The translations under genes and the position numbers were made by a program. Source: JBBSEX01 sp038239345 (GTDB taxonomy: Bacteria; Acidobacteriota; Terriglobia; Bryobacterales; Bryobacteraceae). Taken from it: a stretch of DNA of 64,000 bases. The notes under the pieces were generated by a model. It did no database searches and had not been told where the DNA came from. It saw only the letters and a list, made by a program, of their open reading frames with translations. The stretch is from assembly GCA_038239345.1 (NCBI GenBank), contig JBBSEX010000012.1, forward strand, positions 137,255-201,254, read 5' to 3'. This document shows positions 1-8,562 of this stretch, piece after piece (within the stretch, counting starts at the first letter, position 1; every line of letters starts with the position of its first letter).

Positions 1-641
1 TAGTAATCGTCATTCAGAAAAGCAGAGGCTCGAGCGCGGAGGAACTTCTTCAACGAGTCGTTGGAAGTCGCATCGGCGGCTTCCCGCAGTAACTTGGCGG
101 CTTGTTCAAGATCATCGGCGTAAGCGCGGCTATAAGGCACGCTCTGGAACGAGTTTCCATCCTTGCGCAGAATACTGAAGAATCCCGTCGCTTCGTCCTG
201 TCCCGTTTTCGGAACCGTTTTCAACCAACTCTCGAACGACGCTTTCGTCATCGCTGGCGGATAGAAGTTCGCACCAGGCAGTTTCTTTTCCGGCACGCCC
301 GGCAGGAACGCCGTGTTTCCATCCAACGCCGACCACGGGCTCTTATTCAGCCAAAAATAATGCAGGCGTTCTTTCCCTAGCGGGGTGGCGTCCTGGCGAA
401 GCTTTTCCAGCAACTCGCGATTCCCGCTCCACATCTGAGTCAGGAAAATGTGGTCGATCAGACGCGCCGCCTGCAGTAGTTTCTTCAGCGCAGTGAGGTC
501 CCCGGGCGCCAGACCCGATGTGTCGACACGCAATTCGGTTCGGGCGAATCGCGAAGACATCTTCTGCAACTGGGCAAGATCGGGTACAGGACCCGCGCAA
601 AGATTGGTCATAGCCGCCAACAAAATCAGAGAACGTTTCAC
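1..641 (-). CDS. N-terminal part of a secreted dipeptidyl-peptidase 3-like (M49) metallopeptidase
   Basis: Only the first 213 codons are in the window; the gene runs off the left edge with an open frame. The start is the GTG at 641; the ATG a few bases upstream runs into an immediate stop. A short signal peptide (about residues 1-16) is followed by segments such as RFARTELRVDTSGL, LHYFWLNKSPWSALD and GANFYPPAMT, which I recognise from bacterial dipeptidyl-peptidase III (family M49) proteins. The zinc motif of that family lies further C-terminal, so catalytic competence cannot be judged here. It is divergent from the GH2 gene, with about 45 bp between starts and no clear Shine-Dalgarno. The family call rests on remembered resemblance, so it is moderate. 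Confidence 0.68.
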   Translation of the reverse strand, partial: MKRSLILLAAMTNLCAGPVPDLAQLQKMSSRFARTELRVDTSGLAPGDLTALKKLLQAARLIDHIFLTQMWSGNRELLEKLRQDATPLGKERLHYFWLNKSPWSALDGNTAFLPGVPEKKLPGANFYPPAMTKASFESWLKTVPKTGQDEATGFFSILRKDGNSFQSVPYSRAYADDLEQAAKLLREAADATSNDSLKKFLRARASAFLNDDY

Positions 642-673
642 GTATCCATTATGAGCGCGCATTGGCCGTCCAG

Positions 674-679
674 TATAAT
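674..679 (+). promoter_or_regulatory. -10 hexamer TATAAT, leaderless-type, for the GH2 gene
   Basis: A perfect TATAAT ends 7 nt before the ATG at 687. Transcription would begin at or next to the start codon, and there is no Shine-Dalgarno. This favours 687 over the in-frame ATG at 651, which lies upstream of the -10 itself. Confidence 0.55.
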
Positions 680-686
680 CCCAGCG

Positions 687-2474
687 ATGCGCTCCATTTT
701 CACCTTATTCATTCTTCTCCCCCTCGCAGCGGCGGAAGTGCCCCGGCCTGAGTTCCCGCAACCGCAGTTTCAGCGGGAGCAATGGCTGAATCTTAACGGC
801 TCATGGGACTTTGAATTTGACGATCAGGATCTCGGATTGTCACAGAGTTGGGAAAGCGGAGCGAGGAAATTCTCGCGAAAGATTGTCGTTCCATACTGCT
901 TCGAAAGCAAGCTTAGCGGGATCGGCGACACGTCGTTTCATCCGTGGATCTGGTATCGCCGGACCTTTTCAACCCCCGATGATTGGAACGGAAAGCGTGT
1001 GCTTTTGCATTTCGGCGCAGTGGATTATCGGGCCCGGGTTTGGGTAAACGGCCGTGTTGCGGGCGAGCATGAAGGCGGGAATGTCCCGTTCACTTTTGAC
1101 ATTACGCCGTTTCTAAAAACCGGCGGCAACGATATCGTCTTACGCGCGGAAGATCCGCCAACCGATCGCTATATTCCGCGCGGCAAGCAGTTCTGGGAGC
1201 TGACATCGAAAGGCATTTTCTATACGCGCACAAGTGGCATCTGGCAGACTGTCTGGCTGGAAGCCACCGGCGAAAGCTATTTAGAGCGTGTGAAAATAAC
1301 GCCCGATAATAATGGCATGGTGCGCTTCGAAGGTCTCATAGCGCGGCCGCGGAAAGATCTTACACTCGTCGCTACCATCGGCAGCGAGAAGCAGGTTATC
1401 GCTACCGCTCTTGCCAATACGTCCGAGGCGCACGTTACAGCAGGCGCGGCGGTGATGAACCCGCGACTATGGTCGGTAAAGTCGCCGAACCTGTACGACG
1501 TTACTTTTGAGCTTCGCCAAGGCGACAAGATTCTCGACCGGGTTCAATCTTATTTCGGATTCAGAAGCGTCACCGTAGAGAACGGTCGTGTCGCCATCAA
1601 TCACCGCTCAACTTATCTGAAGATGATTTTGGATCAGGGCTACTGGCCCGATGGCATTCTTACGCCCCCCACCGACGAAGCCATCCAGAGTGACATCCGC
1701 GTTACGAAAGAGATGGGCTTCAATGGCGTGCGCAAGCATCAGAAGCTGGAAGATCCGCGCTTCCTTTACTGGGCCGACCGCATGGGGCTGCTGGTGTCCA
1801 GTGAGATGGCGAATGCCTATCTGTACGACGATGACTATGCTCGCCGGTTCGCCACCGAGTGGACGGAGGCCGTGGAGCGGGACATCAACCATCCGTCGAT
1901 TATCATATGGGTGCCGATCAATGAAAGTTGGGGCACCCCCGATCTGCACGACACTCGGCAGCAAAACCATCTCCGCGCGATGTACACCTTGACGCACTCC
2001 CTGGACGCAACGCGACTGGTGATCGATAACGAGGGATGGGAGCATACGGACATGACGGATCTGTTCGCGGTTCATGATTATGAACCCACGGGGCAGGGCC
2101 TGACGGACAAATATCGGAATCTTGGTAAGCCCAACGCTGGAGTGCCCGATAACGGAAAGCCCGCGCTTGCGCCTGGCAACACGTACAACGGCACGCCGGT
2201 GATTCTCAGCGAGTTCGGCGGTGTTGCTTACATCGCCCCTGGCTCCAATGTTCCTCGCGATAGGTGGGGATATGCCGGCGTCGAAAAATCGGCGGCCGCG
2301 GCACTGGAACGGCTGCGAGGAATTTTTTCCTCGATCGCCCATCTGAACTTTGCTGGCTACTGCTATACGCAGCTAACGGATGTTGAGCAGGAAATCAATG
2401 GCCTGCTGACGTACGATCGCAAACTGAAGTTCGATGTAAAGGCGATTAAAGCGATGAACGATCAGGTGAACTAA
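687..2474 (+). CDS. secreted glycoside hydrolase family 2 enzyme (beta-galactosidase/beta-glucuronidase-like)
   Basis: A 595-residue protein with a signal peptide (MRSIFTLFILLPLAAA). The GH2 layout is clear: an N-terminal jelly-roll sugar-binding domain (GSWDFEFD near residue 30, then WYRRTF), an Ig-like middle domain, and a C-terminal TIM barrel. The barrel carries NHPSIIIWVPINESWG, whose Glu after Asn is the acid/base in this family, and ILSEFGG, whose Glu is the nucleophile. It should hydrolyse beta-linked glycosides outside the cytoplasm; the sugar specificity (galactose, glucuronate or mannose) cannot be told. The start at 687 is chosen for the signal peptide and the -10 box just upstream. 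Its stop overlaps the convergent small gene by 4 bp. Confidence 0.9.
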   Translation: MRSIFTLFILLPLAAAEVPRPEFPQPQFQREQWLNLNGSWDFEFDDQDLGLSQSWESGARKFSRKIVVPYCFESKLSGIGDTSFHPWIWYRRTFSTPDDWNGKRVLLHFGAVDYRARVWVNGRVAGEHEGGNVPFTFDITPFLKTGGNDIVLRAEDPPTDRYIPRGKQFWELTSKGIFYTRTSGIWQTVWLEATGESYLERVKITPDNNGMVRFEGLIARPRKDLTLVATIGSEKQVIATALANTSEAHVTAGAAVMNPRLWSVKSPNLYDVTFELRQGDKILDRVQSYFGFRSVTVENGRVAINHRSTYLKMILDQGYWPDGILTPPTDEAIQSDIRVTKEMGFNGVRKHQKLEDPRFLYWADRMGLLVSSEMANAYLYDDDYARRFATEWTEAVERDINHPSIIIWVPINESWGTPDLHDTRQQNHLRAMYTLTHSLDATRLVIDNEGWEHTDMTDLFAVHDYEPTGQGLTDKYRNLGKPNAGVPDNGKPALAPGNTYNGTPVILSEFGGVAYIAPGSNVPRDRWGYAGVEKSAAAALERLRGIFSSIAHLNFAGYCYTQLTDVEQEINGLLTYDRKLKFDVKAIKAMNDQVN

Positions 2475-2821
2475 TCGGGGCGCTTGGCCGTGAAAGTTCC
2501 GCCATGGCCTTCGAAATCCCATTTGCCGACGATTGTATCGCTATCCAGCCGGCCCATCAGTTTAAACGTGCCAGTCATCGAAGCCTCGGGTGAAGTGAAC
2601 GGAAAACTCAAGTTCAGTTTGCCGTCGGCGAAGGTGCCTTTTACGTCCGCCGCGTCCCACTTACCGGTGACATTCTGACCCTCAAGATGGAACACCGCCA
2701 CTGACCGCCGCTCGCCGTCCTCTGTGTCGAAGGTGAAAATCCACTTCCCGGAGATGTCGGCGGCTCGCGCTGTCCCCACCGCCAGCATCAGGCCGATTGT
2801 GATTGTCAAAAGCCATTTCAT
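2471..2821 (-). CDS. small secreted protein, lipocalin-like beta fold suspected
   Basis: 116 residues with a signal peptide (MKWLLTITIGLMLAVGTARA). The mature part alternates short hydrophobic strands and turns: DISGKWIFTFDTEDGE, VTGKWDAADVKGTF, IVGKWDFEGHGGTF. The repeated GKW motif suggests a small beta-barrel made of internal repeats, as in many acidobacterial secreted proteins of unknown function. A good Shine-Dalgarno (AGGAG, about 9 nt upstream) supports the ATG at 2821. It lies 75 bp downstream of the propeller gene on the same strand and may be the last gene of the S55 peptidase operon. No function can be assigned. Confidence 0.75.
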   Translation of the reverse strand: MKWLLTITIGLMLAVGTARAADISGKWIFTFDTEDGERRSVAVFHLEGQNVTGKWDAADVKGTFADGKLNLSFPFTSPEASMTGTFKLMGRLDSDTIVGKWDFEGHGGTFTAKRPD

Positions 2822-2896
2822 AATCGTCTTACTCCTGGTCTTATGGTCGCAAACTAAGAGCGGAATTGCAGACCGGGCGATGGTTCAACGATTGGT

Positions 2897-5137
2897 CTAA
2901 CGCGATCGCACCACTACTTTCGTCAGGCCCGCATTACCCGCCGTATCAAAGGCCCGGATCACAACCAGGTGTTCAATCGGACGCAGATTTTCCACGTGCA
3001 GTTGAAATTTCTCTTGCGGGGAGTCGGTCACGCCGTCGGCTGCCTCCATTGGGATCCACGGCCCGGCGTCGATGGAATACTCGCAGAGTCGCAATGGCGA
3101 TGTTTGGTCAACGGCACTGATGTCAATGTCCAGAACGCCTCCATTGCGCCGCGGGGCACTGGCGGTAACGACAGGTGGCGTGTTATCGATCAGCACGGGA
3201 GCGCTGACCAGTTCCGCTTCACGCGCCAAATTCGGCGGGTTGGCAGGCCGGTCCGTCGCCACTACACGGAAGTAGTAGCGCCCATCGGCCAGAACGTCGG
3301 CATCGATGCCAAGCGAATTCTCGAAGACATTCGTGCGTAGGAGTTTCCATTCGACTTCTTCTTCGCCACGAAAGTAAATCGAATAAGACAACCGGTCACC
3401 GTCAGGATCATCCGCCTGCCAGACGATTTGCGTCTGCTGATTTCCATTCCGCGACAAAGTCAAAGTCGGCGTGCCAGCCGGTGAGGTCGATTCCCCCGAA
3501 TCCGTCACAGTGATGCTGTAGCTTGCCGCGGCCGACGACATGGAGCCGAGATTTTTCGCCGAAGCCGGCGCACCGGCGGCCACCGAAGTGACGTTGATGC
3601 TACGCACCGACGGCGGCGTATTCTGCGGCAGATAAGCGACGCTAACACTGTCCAGTTGTGGGCTAACGCCATTGGGCCCCGTGAATTCCGCTTTCCATTG
3701 GATGTAGCGGGCATTCGGGCTGGCTATCGGAGCGCTGGCAATATCATTCAACGGCGCAGACCAATCGCTCCAAGTTTTATCCGGCCGCACGAAATTTCCA
3801 CTGCGAGTGCGGAATTGCAGTTTTGCGCTAACCGGAACCGCCGAGTGCCAGTTGAGCCGGCCCCAGCGGGCCACCGTCCCGGCATCATGCACCGGCGATT
3901 CATAGGTTCCATTCAAACCGCTGGTTGCGCCGAATTGAATGATCTTCCCCATGTTGCCCGTCGCCGCCAATAAGCCGCCAGGTGTGTCGATCAGGCGCGT
4001 AGTCTCCGCCTCGTTGGTTTGGAAAAGCAGCGTCGCCTTGCGATCGCTCATCAACCGGTAAATCCGCCCTTGCGCATCGGTCGAGAAAACGATCCCGCCC
4101 GCCGATGGCGCCAGATCGTAAATATTTTCCTCCTTGGAACTCCACAGCGTTTCCACGGTATTGTCGGGCTGAATTTTATACAGCGCGGATTTGTCCACAC
4201 CGGCGTAATCGACTGCGGCCGTAACTACGTTGGCGGTCTGCACCGTTTGGGCCGATGCGGATTTAACTGCATCCACCTTTGGCTTCATGTCCAAACCAGC
4301 TTGTGTATCCGTTACCGTGATGGTGGTGGCGGGCGCTGTAATTGTCAGCGCTCCTGGATTCGACGCAGCCGTTGTCGCGGCAAGCGTGCGTTTGCCCATC
4401 GACCCACCTAAGGCCGCGGCGTAGATGGTGCCATCGGGCATCGGTACAATCGTCCTAATCTCCGGTAAATTAGCGTCGTACAGAACAAATGCCTTGTCCT
4501 TCGCCGTGATGCGATAGAGCACGCCGTTGGGCTCGCTGCCGGCCAATAATCGCCCGCTCGCGTCAAAGGCGAGGCACGTTACATGCGTCTGTCCCGTCTC
4601 ATAATAAATTTCGCCTTTACCCGGGGCGGTTACACGAAAAATCTTGCCCTGGTCGCCTGTGCCGACCAATAGCGCGCCGTCGGAGGCGAACGCCAATGCC
4701 CAGATATACTTCGCTTCTGGAGCGAAATATTCGGTAGCTTTGCCGTCTTCAATTCGATAGACCTTCCCATCGGGCGACGTGCCGGCATAAACGACTCCGT
4801 TTGTATCCATGGCCACCGCGAAAATCTCAGGCTGTTCCGACGTCCACAAAAGGGAGCTCTTACCCGCCGCGTCCACCTTGTAGAGACGCCCACGATTGCC
4901 CGTTCCCAAATACAGCGTGCCATCATTGGCCCGCGCAACACTCCAGATCTGTGGCTGGTCGGAGGAGAAAAGCGTGTCCGCCTTGGGGGCTAACATCAGG
5001 CGCCCGTCGCGATTCATCGATAGGCCGCTAAGCCGTCCACGGAGAAAATCCTGATAACTATTCAGTTCCCATGTTGTCGAGGTCGCGCCCGGACACACTG
5101 TCGCGAATACAAAAACCCAGCCAAAGATTCTGATCAT
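2897..5137 (-). CDS. secreted beta-propeller protein with C-terminal Ig-like/fibronectin-like domains
   Basis: 746 residues with a signal peptide. The N-terminal half is a seven-to-eight bladed propeller of WD40/NHL/YVTN character, with repeats such as DGTLYLGTGNRGRLYKV, NGVVYAGTSPDGKVYRI and DGALLVGTGDQGKIFRV. From about residue 420 come a galactose-binding or Ig-like segment (YESPVHDAGTVARWGRL, a form common after propellers) and fibronectin-like stretches (QIVWQADDPDGDRLSYSIY, YYFRVVATD). No catalytic motif is visible, so a scaffold or ligand-binding role outside the membrane is the natural guess. The ATG at 5137 has a GTGAGG ribosome site. It starts 20 bp after the S55 peptidase gene on the same strand, so co-transcription is very likely. 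Confidence 0.82.
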   Translation of the reverse strand: MIRIFGWVFVFATVCPGATSTTWELNSYQDFLRGRLSGLSMNRDGRLMLAPKADTLFSSDQPQIWSVARANDGTLYLGTGNRGRLYKVDAAGKSSLLWTSEQPEIFAVAMDTNGVVYAGTSPDGKVYRIEDGKATEYFAPEAKYIWALAFASDGALLVGTGDQGKIFRVTAPGKGEIYYETGQTHVTCLAFDASGRLLAGSEPNGVLYRITAKDKAFVLYDANLPEIRTIVPMPDGTIYAAALGGSMGKRTLAATTAASNPGALTITAPATTITVTDTQAGLDMKPKVDAVKSASAQTVQTANVVTAAVDYAGVDKSALYKIQPDNTVETLWSSKEENIYDLAPSAGGIVFSTDAQGRIYRLMSDRKATLLFQTNEAETTRLIDTPGGLLAATGNMGKIIQFGATSGLNGTYESPVHDAGTVARWGRLNWHSAVPVSAKLQFRTRSGNFVRPDKTWSDWSAPLNDIASAPIASPNARYIQWKAEFTGPNGVSPQLDSVSVAYLPQNTPPSVRSINVTSVAAGAPASAKNLGSMSSAAASYSITVTDSGESTSPAGTPTLTLSRNGNQQTQIVWQADDPDGDRLSYSIYFRGEEEVEWKLLRTNVFENSLGIDADVLADGRYYFRVVATDRPANPPNLAREAELVSAPVLIDNTPPVVTASAPRRNGGVLDIDISAVDQTSPLRLCEYSIDAGPWIPMEAADGVTDSPQEKFQLHVENLRPIEHLVVIRAFDTAGNAGLTKVVVRSR

Positions 5138-5157
5138 GCCTCACCGCAAACGAATTG

Positions 5158-6897
5158 TTATTCCTTGATCTCGACCTGCGCCATTTTCGATCCCGATACC
5201 ACCATGTCGCCGGCGCGCAGTTCCAATTCCGCGATCTTCGATCCGTGCCAGACCAGCGGGACGCCGGATTGCGCCTGGGCCCGCGCGAGCAACATAGCGA
5301 GTGACGCGGGGGGCGACGGAAAGTCATGACCTTGCACCTGGTAGCTGGCATCGTTGCGCCAAACGCGAATGTACGCGCTGGTGTTATCGCGCAGCTTGTT
5401 GGCTGTCGCAATCACCTGGTTGGCCGATCGGGGTGCCGTTCCCACCAACTGTTGAAACTCGGCGAAGTTCGTAGTGGTGCCGTCGGCGGCGGTGAAATAC
5501 AGCGGACCCAGCGGCGCGCCAACCGGAACCGTATAGCTGGCCTTGCGCGTGATCTCTTTACCGTTATCGCCGGATAATACCGCCGTCAGCTCTACCGTCT
5601 CTCCCGGTTTGGCCTCCCGCTGCGAGCACCAGAACTGATCGATTCGTAACTGCTTCTTGTTATCGAAGGCTTCAATTGTCAGTGAAATTTCCTTGGGTTT
5701 CAGGTAATCGAATCCGCTCTGCAGCGCGTAAGAAAGAGGAATCGCGGCCCCCAGCGCCACCTGCGCGGGCACGCTGATATCGCCGGAATACATGTTGTCC
5801 AAGCGAATCGGCGCGTAATCGCCCTGAAACGCGATCGTACCCCGAATTCGGAAGCTGGATGCGCCCATCGTCCGCTCGGTGGCGTCGATCGCTGAAAAAA
5901 CGGCCATCTGCAGCAGGATCGGCGAGAGGACGCTGTCGTTGATCATTTGCACGTGATATTCCCAAGGCTTGCGTAGCGATCCGTCGGCCGCCCGGTCGTT
6001 CACCGTTATGGATATCGGCACAGTGGCGGCGCGCTTCCCGAAAACGCCGGCGACCCCGGTGCTTCCGTCCATCGTAATGGAGCCCATCAATTGGCGGGCG
6101 GCACAAATCTTAAACGACGTTTGAAAATTCGGCAGAAGCGTCAACACCTCGGCTCTGGCAAAGGGCAGTTCCGTTCGACCGGCGGCCAGGAACCGATGTC
6201 CGAACGCGTATAACTGATTCCCGTCTATATATGTCACGGTTCCGTCGGCGCCGGCGCTAAGATCGCCGGAAAGCAGTTGTACGCTGATCATCGATCCGGG
6301 TTGGATCGCGGTGGGATTGCCAAACCGATCGCCGGCCGAATTGCTAGCGCCCGCTAACGCGCCCTGCATCGGCTCCAGGCCCATGGCTCGCCATTGAGGT
6401 GCAAAATGATCGATCGTTTCGCGTGTGAATCCACCGAACGACATCGGAGTCGCGATGTCCACCAGGCGCACGTCCAGAGGTCTTTTGTCGCTTGCTACGG
6501 AACGCATGCGCGCGGGAACGTTGCCCGGATCCTGCTGCAGCATCTGTTCAATCGGCTGAATTCCGGCAATCGGTTCGGTGGAGAATGAAAACGCTAAAGC
6601 GACAGCGCCAATCAGTTTTCCATCAATGTAAACCGGGCTCCCGCTCATCCCTTGCATGACACCCGTTTTTCCCAGCGGGCCACCGGAAAGACGGCCCAGG
6701 ATGATGGACTGCTTGGGTCCTACGTTTTCCAAAACACCGAGAATTTCTACCTCAAATTCTTCAACTTTACTGCCTGAAAATACCGTTCTCCCCACGCCGT
6801 GCATGCCGGCGCGGATATCGCGCAGCGGATAGAACGAGGCTTGCCCAAACAGCAGGGGCAGGGCTAGCAGGCCGGTCAATATACGCCAGGAAACCAC
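5158..6897 (-). CDS. secreted SpoIVB-type (S55) serine peptidase domain protein
   Basis: 579 residues with a signal peptide. Residues 23-130 match the S55 peptidase core: EEFEVEILGVLENV, IILGRLSGGPL, then GMSGSPVYIDGKLIGAVA with the likely nucleophile Ser85. A second motif, YAFGHRFL with His234, probably supplies the catalytic His. In SpoIVB of Bacillus the His-bearing segment precedes the GMSGSP motif, so the order here is reversed. Residues 430-579 look like an Ig-like and beta-rich tail. It probably acts in the periplasm as a signalling or quality-control protease; the substrate is unknown. The GTG start at 6897 is supported by the signal peptide and a -10 box 6 nt upstream. It forms an operon with the propeller gene downstream. 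Confidence 0.85.
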   Translation of the reverse strand: MVSWRILTGLLALPLLFGQASFYPLRDIRAGMHGVGRTVFSGSKVEEFEVEILGVLENVGPKQSIILGRLSGGPLGKTGVMQGMSGSPVYIDGKLIGAVALAFSFSTEPIAGIQPIEQMLQQDPGNVPARMRSVASDKRPLDVRLVDIATPMSFGGFTRETIDHFAPQWRAMGLEPMQGALAGASNSAGDRFGNPTAIQPGSMISVQLLSGDLSAGADGTVTYIDGNQLYAFGHRFLAAGRTELPFARAEVLTLLPNFQTSFKICAARQLMGSITMDGSTGVAGVFGKRAATVPISITVNDRAADGSLRKPWEYHVQMINDSVLSPILLQMAVFSAIDATERTMGASSFRIRGTIAFQGDYAPIRLDNMYSGDISVPAQVALGAAIPLSYALQSGFDYLKPKEISLTIEAFDNKKQLRIDQFWCSQREAKPGETVELTAVLSGDNGKEITRKASYTVPVGAPLGPLYFTAADGTTTNFAEFQQLVGTAPRSANQVIATANKLRDNTSAYIRVWRNDASYQVQGHDFPSPPASLAMLLARAQAQSGVPLVWHGSKIAELELRAGDMVVSGSKMAQVEIKE

Positions 6898-6903
6898 GAT
6901 CTT

Positions 6904-6909
6904 ATTCTA
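6904..6909 (-). promoter_or_regulatory. -10 hexamer TAGAAT, leaderless-type, for the S55 peptidase
   Basis: On the minus strand TAGAAT is followed by AAGATC and then the GTG start, an exact 6-nt gap with no Shine-Dalgarno. The same hexamer and gap occur before the GTG at 29957. Just upstream, around the expected -35, sits an 8-bp-period tandem repeat of CGTTCAG (6920-6934). Confidence 0.5.
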
Positions 6910-7052
6910 GACCTCAGCCCGTTCAGACGTTCAGTACGGGGCTGGAGTTCCCTCCGAACGCCTTGCTGCGGAATCCAGCAACCTGTCTTTATTACTGCCG
7001 CCAGCGGCAATTTTATGTTCAACTGGTAAGTTAGTAGAACAATTTGAATACT

Positions 7053-7925
7053 ATGGCTCCGACAGCGCCAAAGCCAGTTCCCTGGACGGGTCTGATTTGG
7101 TTCACACTACTGTTGATCGTCTGTTATTTACCCGTAATGAAGAATCTGGTGATCCAATGGAGCACCGATGAAGATGTCGGGCATGGTTTTTTTGTGCCAA
7201 TTGTGGCCGGTTACATTGCCTGGCAGCGGCGCGACGAACTGCTTTCTTCGCCGTCGCGGCCGAATTATTGGGGCGTGGCCTTGATCGCCTGGGCGGCGGT
7301 GCAGGTGTTCGTTGGGACCTTGGGCGCGGAGTTATTCCTCCAGCGTACAGCCATAATTGAAACCATAATCGGAATCATTCTGGTCTGGGGAGGCACCCGG
7401 GCGTTGCGAATACTCACTCTACCGCTGTGTCTGCTGCCGTTCATGATTCCAATCCCGACCGTGGTTTATAACCAGATTACATTTCCCTTGCAAATATTTG
7501 CCAGCCGCGTTGCCGAAGTAGTGTTGAGCCTGCTGAATATTCCCGTACTGCGCGATGGCAATGTACTGGAGCTCGCCAGCCAGAAGCTCTCCGTAGTGGA
7601 AGCCTGCAGCGGGATCCGGTCATTACTTTCGCTCACTTTCCTCTCCATTATCTATGCCTATTTCTTCGATAAAAAGGTATGGATGCGCTTCGCTCTTTTT
7701 CTGTTGACTATTCCAATCGCCATCATTGCGAACGCCAGCCGGGTGACCTTCACCGGGATCTTAAGCGAATGGCGGACCGACTTGGCGCAGGGCTTCTTCC
7801 ACTTGCTGGAAGGGTGGATCATTTTTATTGTCGCCTTGGCGATCCTCGTCTTCGTGCACTTCCTTATCAACCAGATTTATGCAGTCGTCCAACGGCGCAA
7901 GGTTCTCCATGAAGTTTCTCAATAA
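7053..7925 (+). CDS. xrt: exosortase (PEP-CTERM sorting transpeptidase)
   Basis: 290 residues, almost wholly hydrophobic, with about eight membrane segments. The exosortase catalytic set is complete: Cys185 in VVEACSGIRSL, Arg230 in ANASRVTF, and His250 in FFHLLEGW. Exosortases cut proteins bearing a C-terminal Pro-Glu-Pro/TM/Arg-rich signal and are usually found with exopolysaccharide genes. The ATG at 7053 is preferred over an in-frame TTG 9 nt upstream. The downstream EpsI gene overlaps by 17 bp, the usual pairing in this family. A likely substrate with a PEP-CTERM tail is encoded at 56569-57378, and a polysaccharide region begins about 4 kb downstream. The exact exosortase subtype is not assigned. 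Confidence 0.93.
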   Translation: MAPTAPKPVPWTGLIWFTLLLIVCYLPVMKNLVIQWSTDEDVGHGFFVPIVAGYIAWQRRDELLSSPSRPNYWGVALIAWAAVQVFVGTLGAELFLQRTAIIETIIGIILVWGGTRALRILTLPLCLLPFMIPIPTVVYNQITFPLQIFASRVAEVVLSLLNIPVLRDGNVLELASQKLSVVEACSGIRSLLSLTFLSIIYAYFFDKKVWMRFALFLLTIPIAIIANASRVTFTGILSEWRTDLAQGFFHLLEGWIIFIVALAILVFVHFLINQIYAVVQRRKVLHEVSQ

Positions 7926-8562
7926 CCAATCGATGCGGATTCTCACGGCGGTTCTGGTGCTCCAGGCCGTCATATTTTACGGGCTGTCACGCAAAGAGTA
8001 TGAACCGAATACTCTTCCGCTGAGTTCCGTGCCGATGACGTTTGGCGGATGGACGCTGGCGCAGGAAGGTGTCGTCGACAAAGAAACGCAGGATGTTTTA
8101 AAGGCCGACGATTTGCTGAGCCGTTCCTACATTAATCTTTCAGCACGCGAACAAGCTCATTTGTTCGTGGCGTTTTTCCGCTCGCAGCGAACGGGTAAGA
8201 CCCCGCACTCCCCCAAGAATTGCCTGCCCGGAAATGGTTGGGTGCAGAGCATCGCCGATCAAATCGCCATCGAAGTGCCTGGCGTTTCCAGGCCCTTGGT
8301 GGTGAACCATTACATTGTCGCTAAAGGCGATGCGAAGAGCGTCGTATTGTATTGGTATCAATCGCGCGATCGTGTGGTGGCAAGCGAATACCGCGCCAAA
8401 TTTTATGTAATGGCCGACGCCATTCGCTATAATCGCACCGATACATCGCTGATTCGCGTGGTGGTCCCGGTGACGGAAAGTAATGATGTTGCCGCGACAA
8501 AATCAGCCGTCGATTTTGTGAAAGCCTTCTATGTCCCGTTGCGCCAATATCTTCCGTCTTGA
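7909..8562 (+). CDS. epsI: exosortase-associated EpsI family protein (DUF3485)
   Basis: 217 residues with an N-terminal membrane anchor (MRILTAVLVLQAVIFYGL). The body carries the EpsI-type features MTFGGWTLAQEG and, after an aromatic-rich stretch, KTPHSPKNCLPGNGW followed by VVLYWYQSRDRVVASEY. EpsI/DUF3485 proteins are encoded next to or fused to exosortases and are linked to exopolysaccharide export, though their biochemical role is unsettled. The start at 7909 overlaps the end of the exosortase gene, pointing to translational coupling. The gene also overlaps the following S9 peptidase by 32 bp. Confidence 0.88.
   Translation: MKFLNNQSMRILTAVLVLQAVIFYGLSRKEYEPNTLPLSSVPMTFGGWTLAQEGVVDKETQDVLKADDLLSRSYINLSAREQAHLFVAFFRSQRTGKTPHSPKNCLPGNGWVQSIADQIAIEVPGVSRPLVVNHYIVAKGDAKSVVLYWYQSRDRVVASEYRAKFYVMADAIRYNRTDTSLIRVVVPVTESNDVAATKSAVDFVKAFYVPLRQYLPS

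Noticed and set aside
651..686. In-frame ATG at 651 as GH2 start
   Set aside because: It would lie upstream of the -10 box and add residues before a normal signal peptide.
1608..2342. 244-codon open frame antisense to the GH2 gene
   Set aside because: It mirrors codon bias of the GH2 frame, shows no fold or signal, and the sense strand has clear catalytic motifs.
6996..7014. Short hairpin TGCCGCCAGCGGCA with ATTTTAT after it, before the exosortase
   Set aside because: The loop is too small for the full stem and the T-run is interrupted, so I do not call a terminator.
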